Source of the DNA: an uncultured Desulfobulbaceae bacterium
GTDB taxonomy: Bacteria; Desulfobacterota; Desulfobulbia; Desulfobulbales; Desulfocapsaceae
DNA: 64,000 bases
Assembly: GCA_937910875.1 (NCBI GenBank)
Contig: CALENA010000053.1
Location: forward strand, 27,759-91,758
Direction: 5' to 3'
In this document: piece after piece, positions 1-9,659 of the stretch
How the letters are laid out: each line of letters begins with the position of its first letter
How positions within the stretch are numbered: the stretch's first letter is position 1
Notes under the pieces: generated by a model
What the model saw: the letters and a program-made list of their open reading frames with translations, nothing else
What the model was told of the DNA's origin: nothing
Database searches by the model: none
Made by a program: the position numbers and the translations under genes

Positions 1-230
<230 letters not shown>

Positions 231-514
231 TTACCGGCACACGAGTTGTGACGAACGTTTCACACCGCCTGCGGGGGTGAAGTTTTGTTGAGCAATGCTG
301 GGCAGTCACCCTTTTTTGAGCTCTCCTGCTCAAAGCGGGAAAGCGGTGTACTCTACCTTGAGCTGGAACGATTCAGCTACAACCCAGAAAATAGAATAAC
401 ATGCTGAACTGTAACTGTTTAACGCCGCCTCATATCCAAGGAAGAGGCCTGTGAGCTATACACCCGTATGTAAACAAGCCGATGACGCAGGAGATGGGGT
501 GCGCTGAACAGTTA

Positions 515-1405
515 CTATTTTTTTGTCTTTTTATCGATCCGAACAACCTCATAGTCCTGCCACTGCTCCGCGGTCAGGGTTATCTGCTCCCCCTCACCAT
601 TTCTGACCAGAAGGGTCTGCTGCAGGGGATGCTGACGCAGGACCTGATAGCTCTGTCCTTTGATCTCGATCTTCCGCCCGGCCCGCGGCATGGCGCGACG
701 CTCCTGTTTATAGGTCTCATACTCATAGGTCAGACAGCAGAGCAGCCGGTTACAGAGCCCGGAGATCTTGGCCGGGTTCAGGGGCAGATCCTGCTCTTTG
801 GCCATTTTGATGGAGACCGAATCAAACTTTTTGATAAAAGACGAGCAGCACAACTCCCGGCCGCAGATTCCCAGACCGCCGATCATCTTGGTCTCATGCC
901 GAACCCCGACCTGACGCATCTCCACCCGGGTATGAAATTGCTGAACCAGATCCTTGACCAGATCCCGAAAATCGACCCGATTATTGGCCGTAAAATAAAA
1001 GATGATCTTGCTGCCATTGAAAAAGCGTTCAACCCGAACCAGACGCATGGCCAGTTTATGTGCACCAATCAATTCAGTACAGAACTCAAAGGCCTGGGCC
1101 TCAGCCGCGGGCAGGGCCTCAAAACGATTTTTTTCATCAGCGGTGGCCCGGCGAATCAACTCTTCGGCGGTCCTTGGCCGACCGCCAGCTTCACGACAGG
1201 ACGGGGCCGAACAGACCACCTGAGCCGGTTCCAGACCATGGTCTGTCTTGATCATCACCGCCTCGCCAGAAGCCACTCCGGCCACAGTTGAGGAGGACGT
1301 AAACTCCTGGCCCTCATGACGATAGCGGATTCGGTAAAAGTACAACTCTCCGGTCGGGCCCTGGGCCTCGTCCTGAGCCTGCTTGTCTTCCTGATTTTCG
1401 ACCAT
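515..1405 (-). CDS. ricT: PSP1-domain protein, RicT/YaaT family
   Basis: This is a 296-residue protein of the PSP1 family. In Bacillus the homologue is part of the RicA/F/T iron-sulfur complex acting on RNA maturation through RNase Y; in Gram-negative anaerobes the role is less well known. Seen: two cysteine clusters diagnostic of the family, CGRELCC at about residues 181-187 and CNRLLCC at about 218-224, which are likely Fe-S ligands. An ATG at 1438 is also in frame, but the ATG at 1405 has a GAGGA Shine-Dalgarno six bases upstream, so it was chosen. The gene starts just after holB, in the conserved order holB-ricT-metG. Confidence 0.9.
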   Translation of the reverse strand: MVENQEDKQAQDEAQGPTGELYFYRIRYRHEGQEFTSSSTVAGVASGEAVMIKTDHGLEPAQVVCSAPSCREAGGRPRTAEELIRRATADEKNRFEALPAAEAQAFEFCTELIGAHKLAMRLVRVERFFNGSKIIFYFTANNRVDFRDLVKDLVQQFHTRVEMRQVGVRHETKMIGGLGICGRELCCSSFIKKFDSVSIKMAKEQDLPLNPAKISGLCNRLLCCLTYEYETYKQERRAMPRAGRKIEIKGQSYQVLRQHPLQQTLLVRNGEGEQITLTAEQWQDYEVVRIDKKTKK

Positions 1406-1443
1406 GATTCCTCGAGTTATTTCCAGAGCCAGACCCACAAGCC

Positions 1444-2466
1444 CTATTGCAAAAGATGAAAGAGCAGGATCTCACAGACCAGGGTTCGATTACACTGACG
1501 GGCCAGTTCCTGTTCCGCCCGATCAACAGCCTGCAGTCTAGCAAAAAGATCTCTGGAATTCCAGTGTTTCAACGACTCTCTCGCCAAAGCCGAGATCGGG
1601 ACCGAGCCCTGGATCACGACAGAAGAGCCGCCGACATCAGGCGCCAGAAGGTCACGGAACCAGAGTCTGAGCAGGGCAAAGAGCGACAACAACTCATCCC
1701 CCAGAGCGGACATCCGCTCTGCGACCAGGAGAACCCGGCCACTGGCATTGTCCAGACTCATGGCCGGGTCCATGAGCAGCTGCAGCACCTCACTGCGTAA
1801 CTCCAGCAGATCAGCGCGGTGCAGGCGCAGGGCCCGGCCCGGACTGCCCTCAGCCAACCGGGCCAGAAGCCCGGCCTCCTCTGCTCCGAGCTCTGGTAAT
1901 TCTTTTTGCAGAATTGCCACGGTCTGGGGCAGGCTGAGACTGAAAAACGGCAAGACCTGACACCGTGAGCAGATGGTATCCAGCAGTTCACGCCCCCCGT
2001 CAGCAGTCAAAATCAGCAGATTCTGCGCAGGCGGCTCTTCCAGGGTCTTGAGCAGACTGTTGGCTGCTGCCGCCCGCATGGTATGAATATCCTCAATCAG
2101 GATGACCCGGACCCGCGACTCATAGGGCGGAAAGCCAAGCGATCGACTCATCGCCCGGATTCGATCGATCTTGATCGTCCCTTTCTCCGGTGAAATCACC
2201 TGAAAATCTGGCTGATTGGACGAGAGAAACTTGCGGCAGGAGCCACAACGCCCACAGGGCTCAAGACCCGCTGGATCGGCACAGTTGACCCTGGCGGCCA
2301 GCCGCTCAGCAAAAAGGCGCTTGCCGACACCATCGGGGCCCCGGAAGAGATAGGCATGGGCCAGACGATCCGAGACAAGACTCCGCTCAAGCAGACGACA
2401 GGCCTTTTCCTGGCCCAGGAGCCGGGGAAAAGAGGGAGCGCCGGTCAGATCCAATTGCCCAGTCAT
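1444..2466 (-). CDS. holB: DNA polymerase III delta-prime subunit
   Basis: This is the clamp-loader delta-prime subunit (340 residues), which helps load the beta sliding clamp. Seen: an AAA+ Walker A motif GPDGVGK near residues 43-49, a zinc-binding cysteine group (C62 and CGRCGSC at about 71-77) and the downstream SRC motif (CSRCQVL). The frame extends to a TTG at 2472, but the ATG at 2466 is preferred. It lies 15 bases downstream of the YhaM-like gene and 38 bases before ricT, so the three are probably co-transcribed. Confidence 0.93.
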   Translation of the reverse strand: MTGQLDLTGAPSFPRLLGQEKACRLLERSLVSDRLAHAYLFRGPDGVGKRLFAERLAARVNCADPAGLEPCGRCGSCRKFLSSNQPDFQVISPEKGTIKIDRIRAMSRSLGFPPYESRVRVILIEDIHTMRAAAANSLLKTLEEPPAQNLLILTADGGRELLDTICSRCQVLPFFSLSLPQTVAILQKELPELGAEEAGLLARLAEGSPGRALRLHRADLLELRSEVLQLLMDPAMSLDNASGRVLLVAERMSALGDELLSLFALLRLWFRDLLAPDVGGSSVVIQGSVPISALARESLKHWNSRDLFARLQAVDRAEQELARQCNRTLVCEILLFHLLQ

Positions 2467-2481
2467 TATCAACAGCCCCTG

Positions 2482-3513
2482 TCAGAAGAGACGCTGCTGA
2501 GGTGAAGGGGCCGGGGGCGCAACCGCCTTGTCCGGTTCAGCTATCTCCTCCTCGACCGCCAGCGGTCCCAGATACAGGTACCGCTCCAGAGAACGCTGGT
2601 AGTCGGTCCACTGACCACCCGGCTCACTGATCTTGCGTCGCAATTGCTCCATCAGGTTCATCTTGGCATCCAGGTCATCGACAAAACTGAGGACAAAGGC
2701 CTCAGGGGTCATGGGCAGGGTCGGCGAACCAAACTCCAGACGGCCATGATGGCTGAGGATCAGATGCTGCACCTGCTCAAGCAGGGGGGGTGGAAATCCC
2801 TTGATCCGGCCAGCGGCCTCAGCCACGGCCTCGCTGCCCATGACCAGATGGCCCTTGAGCCGCCCCCGGTCGCTGTACTCAATCACCCCGAGCTCCATGG
2901 AAAGCTCCCAGACCTTGCCCAGATCATGGAGCAGGGCACCGGTCAGGAGCAGACAGCGATCAATACCCGGATAATGACCGGCAATGCGATCGGCCAGCTG
3001 GGCCACGGAAAGGGAATGCTCGAGCAGGCCACCCAGATAGGCATGATGGATCCCCTTGGCCGCCGGGGCCTCGAGAAAGAGCTCCCAGATCTCGCCTTGC
3101 CTGAAAAAACGATTCAGCAGTTTCCGCAAAAAGGGCTCACGGACAGAGGCCACCAGTTGCTGGATCTGGCCGGCCATTGCCTCACGATCCCCGGGACAGG
3201 CCGGCACATAATCGGCCGCCTCCACCTGATCCGGCGGACAGGGCTGGACCCCATCGATCTTCAACTGCAGCTGATCACGGTAAGACTGGACCTGGGCCAC
3301 GACCCGGACCACGGCTCCAACCCGGCAGAACTCGGCCAGGCGGACGGCGTCATCCCAGCTCACTCCGGGAAGCTCTCCGCTGCGGTCCATCAGAGTCAAT
3401 GAAAGATAGGGCTTGCCCGCCTTGGTCTCACCCAGACGGACGCTCTTGATCAGAAACAGCTCACTGATCCGTTCGCTCTCCTGGAGTTGATCAACATACC
3501 GTTGCTTGCCCAC
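2482..3513 (-). CDS. 3'-5' exoribonuclease of the YhaM type (OB-fold plus HD domain)
   Basis: This 343-residue cytoplasmic protein has an N-terminal nucleic-acid-binding OB-fold (about residues 15-95, beginning VDQLQESERISELFL) and an HD hydrolase domain with H-H...HD ligands (HHAYLGGLLEHS near 156-167 and LLHDLGK near 194-200). The architecture matches YhaM/CBF1-type exonucleases. The start was moved inward from an ATG at 3570 to the GTG at 3513, because a GGAGGA Shine-Dalgarno sits seven bases before the GTG and the family begins at this point. It leads the holB-ricT-metG group. RNA degradation is inferred from the family only. Confidence 0.82.
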   Translation of the reverse strand: MGKQRYVDQLQESERISELFLIKSVRLGETKAGKPYLSLTLMDRSGELPGVSWDDAVRLAEFCRVGAVVRVVAQVQSYRDQLQLKIDGVQPCPPDQVEAADYVPACPGDREAMAGQIQQLVASVREPFLRKLLNRFFRQGEIWELFLEAPAAKGIHHAYLGGLLEHSLSVAQLADRIAGHYPGIDRCLLLTGALLHDLGKVWELSMELGVIEYSDRGRLKGHLVMGSEAVAEAAGRIKGFPPPLLEQVQHLILSHHGRLEFGSPTLPMTPEAFVLSFVDDLDAKMNLMEQLRRKISEPGGQWTDYQRSLERYLYLGPLAVEEEIAEPDKAVAPPAPSPQQRLF

Positions 3514-3585
3514 CCCACCGTCCTCCTGTCGGTTTTCTTCATCCGCCAATCTGAACATCACTCCCACCACACGGTTCTGCCACCA

Positions 3586-4683
3586 TCAGACATTAAAACG
3601 AAAGAGAATACAGTCGCCATCAGCAACAATATAATTCTTGCCCTCGGAACGCATCTTGCCCTGCTCCTTGGCCCGGTTCTCACCGCCACAGGCCACATAG
3701 TCGTCATAGGCAATGGTCTCGGCCCGAATAAAACCACGCTCAAAATCAGAATGGATCTTGCTTGCGGCATTGGGGGCCGTGCTTCCCTTGGGAATGGTCC
3801 AGGCCCGGGTCTCCTTCTCGCCAACAGTAAAAAAGGTAATCAGGCCCAGCAGATCATACCCGGCCTTGATCAGCCGGTTGAGTCCTGGCTCACTCATGCC
3901 CATATCGGCCAGAAACTCACGCTGTTCTGCCGCATCAAGCTGACTCAACTCCTGTTCAATGTTCCCGGCAATGACCACCACCCCGTCTCCGGTCGCAGCT
4001 GCCACGGCCTCAAGACGCCGCACATGCTCGTTGCCGCCGAGCACATCTTCTTCGGCCACATTCGCCACATAGAGGACAGGCTTGGCCGAGAGCAGACAGA
4101 GCTCAGTCAGCCAGGCCCGTTCCTGTTCACCATCAATGGTCAAGCTCCGGGCCTCCCGGCCCTCGGCCAGGACATCGCGCAGTCGCTCCAGAAAGACGGC
4201 CTGGGCCTTGAAACCCTTGTCACCGGATTTGGCCTGGGACAGGGCCTTTTTCAACCGTTTCTCAACGGTATCCAGGTCGGACAGAATCAGCTCCAGGGTA
4301 ATCACCTCCCGGTCGCGATCCGGATCAATCGAACCATCCACATGGACCACGTTGTCATCTTCAAAACAACGGACCACATGAATGATGGCGTCCACCTGGC
4401 GAATGTGCCCGAGAAACTGATTTCCCAACCCCTCACCCTGGCTGGCACCTTTGACCAGACCGGCAATATCGACAAACTCCATCTGGGTCGGCACCTCATT
4501 TCTGGTGGCAACCATCCGGGACAAGACATCCAACCGCGGATCAGGGACCGGAACAATGCCGACATTTGGCTCAATGGTACAGAAGGGATAATTTTCCGCA
4601 TCAATCCCGGCAGCGGTCAGGGCATTAAAGATGGTCGATTTACCCACATTGGGCAGACCAACTATGCCGCAGCGAAACCCCAT
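3586..4683 (-). CDS. ychF: redox-regulated OBG-like P-loop ATPase YchF
   Basis: This is a 365-residue ribosome-associated P-loop ATPase of the OBG/YchF family, a universally conserved translation and stress factor. Seen: G1 loop GLPNVGKST at residues 8-16, G3 DIAGLVKGAS, the altered G4 region (YVANVAEED) typical of ATP-binding YchF, and the C-terminal TGS-like end (YDDYVACGGENRAKEQG). The ATG at 4683 follows an AAAGGAG Shine-Dalgarno. About 110 bases upstream lies an intrinsic terminator pointing toward it, described separately. Confidence 0.95.
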   Translation of the reverse strand: MGFRCGIVGLPNVGKSTIFNALTAAGIDAENYPFCTIEPNVGIVPVPDPRLDVLSRMVATRNEVPTQMEFVDIAGLVKGASQGEGLGNQFLGHIRQVDAIIHVVRCFEDDNVVHVDGSIDPDRDREVITLELILSDLDTVEKRLKKALSQAKSGDKGFKAQAVFLERLRDVLAEGREARSLTIDGEQERAWLTELCLLSAKPVLYVANVAEEDVLGGNEHVRRLEAVAAATGDGVVVIAGNIEQELSQLDAAEQREFLADMGMSEPGLNRLIKAGYDLLGLITFFTVGEKETRAWTIPKGSTAPNAASKIHSDFERGFIRAETIAYDDYVACGGENRAKEQGKMRSEGKNYIVADGDCILFRFNV

Positions 4684-4792
4684 AACTCTCTCCTTTCAAA
4701 TCACACCGGACAGGCACCCAGCAGCAGCGGCCCGGAATGGAATACATTCTGTTTGGTGTGCATGCTTTTAAAAAATCGCATGCAGACATAAA

Positions 4793-4834
4793 AAAAGGAG
4801 CACCAAGGCCCAAAACTGCCCGGGCCACTCCTCT
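4793..4834 (-). terminator. intrinsic terminator in the ychF leader, with no gene upstream of it
   Basis: On the minus strand a stem AGGAG+GGCCC pairs with GGGCC+CTCCT across a loop and is followed by seven T residues. That is a standard Rho-independent terminator. No minus-strand gene precedes it, since mtaD starts on the other strand, so it can only act on a ychF leader transcript or a short RNA. A second hairpin, TGCATGC/GCATGCA (4759-4784), follows before ychF. Confidence 0.6.
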
Positions 4835-4837
4835 TGA

Positions 4838-4866
4838 CTGACAAAAAATAAATAAAGTAGTATAAT
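4838..4866 (+). promoter_or_regulatory. sigma-70 type promoter for mtaD-waaA
   Basis: A -35 element CTGACA (4838-4843), a 17-bp AT-rich spacer and a perfect -10 TATAAT (4861-4866) lie just upstream of mtaD. Transcription would begin near 4873. This leaves almost no leader before the ATG at 4882 but 63 bases before the ATG at 4936, which supports the latter start. Confidence 0.7.
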
Positions 4867-4935
4867 CGGCAGAGAAGTAAAATGCCCCTCTTTTTAACGT
4901 TCACTGGACTCCGCGCCCATGAGGGCTTCCTGGCC

Positions 4936-6258
4936 ATGCCCGATTCACTGCTGATCACTGATTGCTGTCTGCTCCAGGAGGTCCAGGGACCTGTGCTGGA
5001 GGAGGCCTATCTCCTGTGCGAACAGGGGATAATCAGCTCAGCCGGGCCCATGTCCGCCCTCAAGCGACCAGCAGGAGTACAGACGATCAATGGCCACGGG
5101 CGGCTGGTACTCCCGGGCCTGATCAACGGCCATGGCCACTCCGCCATGACCCTCTTCCGGGGATTGGCCGACGACCTGGAACTGGGGACCTGGCTGAGCG
5201 ACCATATCTTCCCGGCCGAGGCCAGCCACGTGAGCCCGGAGATGGTCTACTGGTGCAGCAAGCTTGCCGCAGCCGAGATGCTCCTCTCCGGCACCACCAC
5301 CGTGGCCGACGCCTATTTCTACGAAGACGAGGCCATCCGCGCCTATATTGACAGCGGTATCCGGGCAGTGGCCGCGCACGGAATAATCGACTTCCCGGCC
5401 CCTGGTGTCCCGGACCCGACCAGGAATATCGAGGCCGTGGCTGCATTTATTGACCGTCATGCCGGAGCAAACCCACTCATAACCCCGGCCGTCTTTGCCC
5501 ATGCCCCCTACACCTGCAGCAACACCACCCTGCAGGCTGCCAAGAATCTGGCCAGGACGCGAGGCGTCTCCTTTTTCATCCACGCAGCCGAGACCCGGAC
5601 CGAACAGAAACTCATTGCCAAGCCTTTGGGCAGCAGCCCCATTCGTCATCTGGCCGCCCTGGACCTGCTCGACCAGCAGACCATCCTGGTCCACTGCGTC
5701 TGGCTTGACGATGACGACCTGGAGATCATTGCCCGCAGCGGAGCCAGGGTGGTCGTCTGCCCCCAGAGCAACCAGAAACTGGCCTCGGGCAGGCCCAGGG
5801 CCAGCGAGATGATTGACAGAGGCATCCCTGTGGGCCTGGGCACGGACGGGGCAGCCAGCAACAACAGCCTGGACCTCTTTCAGGAGATGGACCTGCTGGC
5901 CAAGGGCGAAAAGGTCAGGACCCTTTCCGCAACCGCCCTGTCGGCCCGTCAAGCCCTGGCCTGCACCACGACGCAGGGGGCCTTGGTCCTTGGCCCGGCA
6001 GGTGCCGGTCTGGGCCGCCTGCATCCTGGCTGCCCGGCAGATCTGATCCTGATCAACCTGGAACAACCGCACCTGCAGCCCTTTTACAGTCAGGACACCC
6101 TGGTCTACTCGGCTTCAGGCGCTGATGTGGACAGTGTGATCATCAACGGCCGCCTGATCGTCCACGAACGGCAGATCCTGAGCTTTGACCTGGACGAATG
6201 CCTGCAACAGGTCCGTGCCCTGGCCGTACCCCTCACCCGCTCCAGGCCCAGACCATGA
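4936..6258 (+). CDS. mtaD: amidohydrolase, 5-methylthioadenosine/S-adenosylhomocysteine deaminase type
   Basis: This is a 440-residue metal-dependent hydrolase of the ATZ/TRZ subfamily, which deaminates MTA, SAH or related nucleosides in purine and methionine salvage. Seen: metal ligands GHGH (H66, H68), HAAET, a later histidine in TILVHCVW, and the catalytic aspartate region [14 protein letters not shown] start at 4882 is in frame, but the promoter position and a GAGGG Shine-Dalgarno favour 4936. The stop overlaps the waaA start (ATGA), so the two are translationally coupled. The exact substrate cannot be set from sequence. Confidence 0.85.
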   Translation: MPDSLLITDCCLLQEVQGPVLEEAYLLCEQGIISSAGPMSALKRPAGVQTINGHGRLVLPGLINGHGHSAMTLFRGLADDLELGTWLSDHIFPAEASHVSPEMVYWCSKLAAAEMLLSGTTTVADAYFYEDEAIRAYIDSGIRAVAAHGIIDFPAPGVPDPTRNIEAVAAFIDRHAGANPLITPAVFAHAPYTCSNTTLQAAKNLARTRGVSFFIHAAETRTEQKLIAKPLGSSPIRHLAALDLLDQQTILVHCVWLDDDDLEIIARSGARVVVCPQSNQKLASGRPRASEMIDRGIPVGLGTDGAASNNSLDLFQEMDLLAKGEKVRTLSATALSARQALACTTTQGALVLGPAGAGLGRLHPGCPADLILINLEQPHLQPFYSQDTLVYSASGADVDSVIINGRLIVHERQILSFDLDECLQQVRALAVPLTRSRPRP

Positions 6259-7574
6259 GCCGCCAGCAGAGCAAACGCCAGCAGCCTGCTGCTTCACCCC
6301 GGAACCTGGGCCTTGCCTTTCGAATCTACACGCTGCTCTGGCAGATCGCCCTGCCCCTGCTCCATCGCAACCCGCGCCTCCAGGAAGGCTGGCCCGAACG
6401 CATCCTCAGCACGCCACCCCCCAGAGCAGATATCTGGATCCAGGCCGCCTCGGTGGGCGAGGCCTATCTGGTCCGGGAACTGCTCAAACACTGTGACCCG
6501 AACCGGTCCCAGACCCTGCTCCTGACCAGCAACACCGCCCAGGGCCTGGCGATCCTGCAAGAGTGTCAACACCGATGCAGCACCACTCACCCCAAGCTCA
6601 TGATCCACTGCCGATCCTTCCCCTTTGATCGCCCCCGGATCATGGCCCGGGCTTTGGACGCCATCCAACCACGCCTGGTGGTCCTTCTGGAGAGCGAGAT
6701 CTGGCCTGGCCTGCTGCGCGCCTGCAAGGAGCGAGAGATCAGGACCCTGCTCGTCAACGGCCGCATCAATAGTCGCAGCCTCAGAAATTACCGAATCTGG
6801 CCCGGACTCTGGCGCGCCCTGCGACCAGACCGGGTCCTGGCCATATCAGAGATCGACCATGAACGTTTCGCCCTGCTCTTCGGCCCGGCCAGGGTCGAGA
6901 CCATGCACAATATCAAGTTTGATCATCTCCTGGCCGAGCAGGACGATAACCAGCAGCCCAACCCCTTGGCCGAACTGCTCAGGCCAGAGCGCCCCTTCCT
7001 GGTCCTGGGTTCGATCCGCAAAGAGGAAGAGGACGACATTGCCCGGTTGATTACGGTCCTGCTGAAACGGGAGACACGGCTGGTCATCGGGCTCTTCCCC
7101 CGCCATCTCCACCGCCTGCAGGCCTGGGAGAAACGCCTCTCCGGCCTCGGCCTGCCCTGGCAACTGCGCTCCGCCACCATCCGCCCCGTCCGCAGTGGCC
7201 GGATCATCCTCTGGGACAGGATCGGTGAACTTCGTGACTCCTATACCCTGGCCCGGGCGGCCCTGGTCGGCGGAACCATCGCCCGCCTCGGCGGCCAGAA
7301 CTTTCTTGAGCCCCTGCGCTGCGGCCTGAGACCGGTCATCGGCCCACACTGGACGGATTTTCGCTGGGTGGGCGAGGAGATCATTACAGAGGGATTGGTC
7401 CACCAGGTTGGAGACTGGCAAGGGGCAGCCGTTCAGCTGCTGGCCGACCTCACCAGCCCATACGACCGGCTCTCCATACAGAAGCAGGCCAGGAGCTATT
7501 TTCAGGCCCGACAGGGCGGCAGCCAGGCAGCCTGGAACGCGGTCGAATCGATGCTCACAAAAGGCCATTCCTGA
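6255..7574 (+). CDS. waaA: 3-deoxy-D-manno-octulosonic acid (Kdo) transferase
   Basis: This is a 439-residue membrane-anchored glycosyltransferase that adds Kdo to lipid A precursor on the inner face of the inner membrane. Seen: a hydrophobic N-terminal anchor (about 18-36), the ASVGE motif containing the catalytic glutamate (E69), the LLESEIWPGLL motif and the C-terminal nucleotide-sugar domain with GGQNFLEPLRCG. The start is the ATG overlapping the mtaD stop. An upstream in-frame ATG (6198) would overlap mtaD by 60 bases and is not preferred. Its presence shows a lipopolysaccharide outer membrane. Confidence 0.93.
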   Translation: MSRQQSKRQQPAASPRNLGLAFRIYTLLWQIALPLLHRNPRLQEGWPERILSTPPPRADIWIQAASVGEAYLVRELLKHCDPNRSQTLLLTSNTAQGLAILQECQHRCSTTHPKLMIHCRSFPFDRPRIMARALDAIQPRLVVLLESEIWPGLLRACKEREIRTLLVNGRINSRSLRNYRIWPGLWRALRPDRVLAISEIDHERFALLFGPARVETMHNIKFDHLLAEQDDNQQPNPLAELLRPERPFLVLGSIRKEEEDDIARLITVLLKRETRLVIGLFPRHLHRLQAWEKRLSGLGLPWQLRSATIRPVRSGRIILWDRIGELRDSYTLARAALVGGTIARLGGQNFLEPLRCGLRPVIGPHWTDFRWVGEEIITEGLVHQVGDWQGAAVQLLADLTSPYDRLSIQKQARSYFQARQGGSQAAWNAVESMLTKGHS

Positions 7575-7618
7575 ACAAGAGGTTCTTGCGCAAGAATGGC
7601 TGCCTGGCTCAGGATGCC

Positions 7619-8236
7619 CTAAAGCAGCAGCTTCATCAGCACAAAGCCGCCGATGAGCAGGACCATGAACAGGACAGAGAGGAGATTGAAGTACTTCTCG
7701 AGAAAAGAACGGACAGGAGGCCCGAACTTCCAGATAAAGGCCGCCACCAGAAAAAAACGGGCCGAGCGGGAAATGAGCGAGACCAGCATAAACGTCGGGA
7801 AATTCAGATCAAAGGCCCCGGCCGTGATGGTGAACAGCTTATAGGGCAGCGGGGTAAAACCAGCCGCCCCCACGGCCCAGACATCGTACTCCTGATAGAG
7901 GCCACGGACCACCTCATACTTCTCGGTCAGGCCGTAAAAGTTCATGACCATTGTTCCGACACTGTCCATGAACCACATACCCAGGGCATAACCAAAGGCC
8001 CCACCCACCACCGAGCCTGCGGCACAGATAGCGGCATAGCGAAAGGCCTTGTGCGGAGCGGCAAGACAGAGGGCAATCAGAAAGACATCAGGGGGGATCG
8101 GAAAAAACGAGGACTCAATAAAGGCAATCAGAAAGAGCGCCCAGAGTCCATACGGGGTCTGAATCCACTCCATGCCCAGGTCATAGAGCCGTCGGATCAG
8201 GCCGGGACGCCCCGGCTGTTCAGCCATTCCAGCCAT
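7619..8236 (-). CDS. yqaA: YqaA/DedA-family membrane protein (VTT domain)
   Basis: This is a 205-residue inner-membrane protein of the SNARE-associated/VTT family; DedA relatives are linked to lipid carrier or phospholipid flipping. Seen: several hydrophobic segments, the family motif around [12 protein letters not shown] and a second half with [12 protein letters not shown] and SRSARFF. The start is either the ATG at 8236 or the one at 8227; both overlap the end of pcm, suggesting coupling. It converges with waaA over a 44-base gap. Confidence 0.82.
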   Translation of the reverse strand: MAGMAEQPGRPGLIRRLYDLGMEWIQTPYGLWALFLIAFIESSFFPIPPDVFLIALCLAAPHKAFRYAAICAAGSVVGGAFGYALGMWFMDSVGTMVMNFYGLTEKYEVVRGLYQEYDVWAVGAAGFTPLPYKLFTITAGAFDLNFPTFMLVSLISRSARFFLVAAFIWKFGPPVRSFLEKYFNLLSVLFMVLLIGGFVLMKLLL

Positions 8237-8849
8237 GGGCCCCCACCAGATCCACAAAACGAACCTGCTCAATGGTTTGGATCTCGAGCTCTTCTCCCAG
8301 CTTATGCACCAGCTTCAGCTCCTGAACGCCCTGGTCTCCCACCGGGATCACCATCCGACCGCCATCGGCCAGCTGCTCGAGCAGCGGCTCAGGAATAGAT
8401 GGACCACCCGCTGTCACCATGATCGCATCATAGGGGGCATGATCAGGCCAGCCCATGGTGCCGTCATCGAGTTTGGAAAGGATATTGTAACAGCGCAGGC
8501 GGTCAAAAAGCTTCCGGGCTCCGGCCAAAAGGCCGTTGATCCGCTCCACGGTATAGACTTTTTCAGAGAGACGGGAGAGAATCGTGGCCTGATAGCCGGA
8601 ACCGGTCCCGATCTCCAGGACCTGCTCACTGCCCGTCAGTTGCAGGGCCTCGGTCATGCAGGCCACGATATAGGGCTGGGAAATGGTCTGATCGCCAGCA
8701 ATGGGCAGGGGATAATCGCCATAGGCCTGGCCCTGCATGGCATCATCGACAAAGAGATGCCTGGGGACCTGCCCCATGACATCCAGAACCCGCTGATCAC
8801 TGATCCCGCGCGGGATCAGCTGCTCCCGGACCATCCGCTCCCGGGCCAT
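8220..8849 (-). CDS. pcm: protein-L-isoaspartate O-methyltransferase
   Basis: This 209-residue SAM-dependent methyltransferase repairs isoaspartyl residues in damaged proteins. Seen: the N-terminal signature [10 protein letters not shown], the PCMT motif [18 protein letters not shown], the SAM-binding [14 protein letters not shown] and the later [11 protein letters not shown]. The frame is open to 9008. The family normally begins close to the RERMV motif, so the ATG at 8849 was chosen, 11 bases after the lipoprotein stop; GTG 8867 and ATG 8891 are alternatives. It overlaps yqaA by about 17 bases. Confidence 0.9.
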   Translation of the reverse strand: MARERMVREQLIPRGISDQRVLDVMGQVPRHLFVDDAMQGQAYGDYPLPIAGDQTISQPYIVACMTEALQLTGSEQVLEIGTGSGYQATILSRLSEKVYTVERINGLLAGARKLFDRLRCYNILSKLDDGTMGWPDHAPYDAIMVTAGGPSIPEPLLEQLADGGRMVIPVGDQGVQELKLVHKLGEELEIQTIEQVRFVDLVGAHGWNG

Positions 8850-8859
8850 CTCAAAGAGA

Positions 8860-9258
8860 TCACTCACCAGACTGCTGCCACTCAAAATCATTGCGCCAGG
8901 AGGCATCCTGCCTGCTCTGGTATTCATAGCGGCAATCCAGCACCTGCTCGCCCTGCACAAGCACCACAATCCGCTGGGCGCCGGGGCTCTTGAAAAAACG
9001 ATCAGCATAGGGCAGGGACTGCAGGCGGGCAGGACTCTGCTCGTGATAGATCCATTCTTCCTGATTATCAGCGACCTGACTCCGGGAGTCGGGCTCCCCG
9101 AGCAGGGTCAGGAGTTCCTGACGACTGGTCTCACCCTTTTGAATCAGACTGACATCCGAGACAAGATGGCGAACCGGACGGGTATGACAGCCCAGAATCT
9201 GAGTCAGACTCAGGGCCAGGACAAGAAACAAAGAGCAACGATACAATGAGATGGACAT
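8860..9258 (-). CDS. BamE/SmpA-like outer-membrane lipoprotein
   Basis: This is a 132-residue lipoprotein. Seen: an N-terminal hydrophobic signal with a lipobox ending ILGC at about residue 24, then a SmpA/OmlA-like segment ([22 protein letters not shown]) that resembles the helix-turn of BamE proteins, and a beta-rich C-terminus. The ATG at 9258 has a GGGGGAG Shine-Dalgarno. It precedes pcm and yqaA in an apparent operon. Membership of the Bam complex is possible but unproven; many small lipoproteins share this fold. Confidence 0.72.
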   Translation of the reverse strand: MSISLYRCSLFLVLALSLTQILGCHTRPVRHLVSDVSLIQKGETSRQELLTLLGEPDSRSQVADNQEEWIYHEQSPARLQSLPYADRFFKSPGAQRIVVLVQGEQVLDCRYEYQSRQDASWRNDFEWQQSGE

Positions 9259-9272
9259 GCGAACTCCCCCTT

Positions 9273-9371
9273 AACCAGCAAGGCTGGTCTCAAATGGCCA
9301 GCCACAACCAACCATGAAAGCTCGCACCTTCGGTCTGGTCGGTCATGGTTTCCGACAAACTTTCGAATAAA
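9273..9371 (+). repeat. dispersed two-hairpin intergenic repeat, copy 1
   Basis: First of five copies of an element of about 95 nt. Hairpin I is GGCTGG/CCAGCC; a linker ACAACCAACC follows; hairpin II has GAAAG/CTTTC outside TCGG/CCGA. It ends in GAATAAA like the others. A short open frame of 18 codons starts at 9314. This copy lies upstream of the minus-strand lipoprotein gene, in a 401-base gap that otherwise holds only the htpG terminator; I see nothing in 9423-9659. Confidence 0.85.
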
Positions 9372-9422
9372 AAATAAAAAACGGTTGGCCAGGAATCCAA
9401 AGGATTTCACTGATCAACCGTT
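9372..9422 (-). terminator. intrinsic terminator of htpG
   Basis: Read on the minus strand, AACGGTTG (9422-9415) pairs with CAACCGTT (9387-9380), with an inner AATCC/GGATT stem, followed by a T-rich run. It lies about 240 bases downstream of the htpG stop and is the first good terminator after that gene. Confidence 0.65.
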
Positions 9423-9659
9423 GATATAGCCTGAATGACCACTTTTTTCAATGCTTCATCACATGGTGAATGGCCGTCATTCCTACCCAGGTAAAAATCC
9501 CTTGCCCGGGCTCAGACACTGAGGGCGGCAGACCAGGGAAGGCGCGTTGGCGCACTTGCCCCTGATCTTCCACACAACAGGCAGGATCTGCAGCAATGAT
9601 CCACCCAGGCTACGGCAGGTCAAAGACCCAGCAAGAGGCAGTCAATGAGCCAGCATCAC

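Noticed and set aside
482..1291. 269-codon plus-strand open frame opposite ricT
   Set aside because: It is a shadow frame; ricT shows paired cysteine motifs and a good Shine-Dalgarno.
4882..4935. N-terminal extension of mtaD from the ATG at 4882
   Set aside because: The predicted transcription start near 4873 leaves almost no leader, and the family starts at MPDSLL.
9423..9659. Possible gene or RNA between the htpG terminator and htpG stop
   Set aside because: No frame, hairpin with T-run or repeat was recognised.
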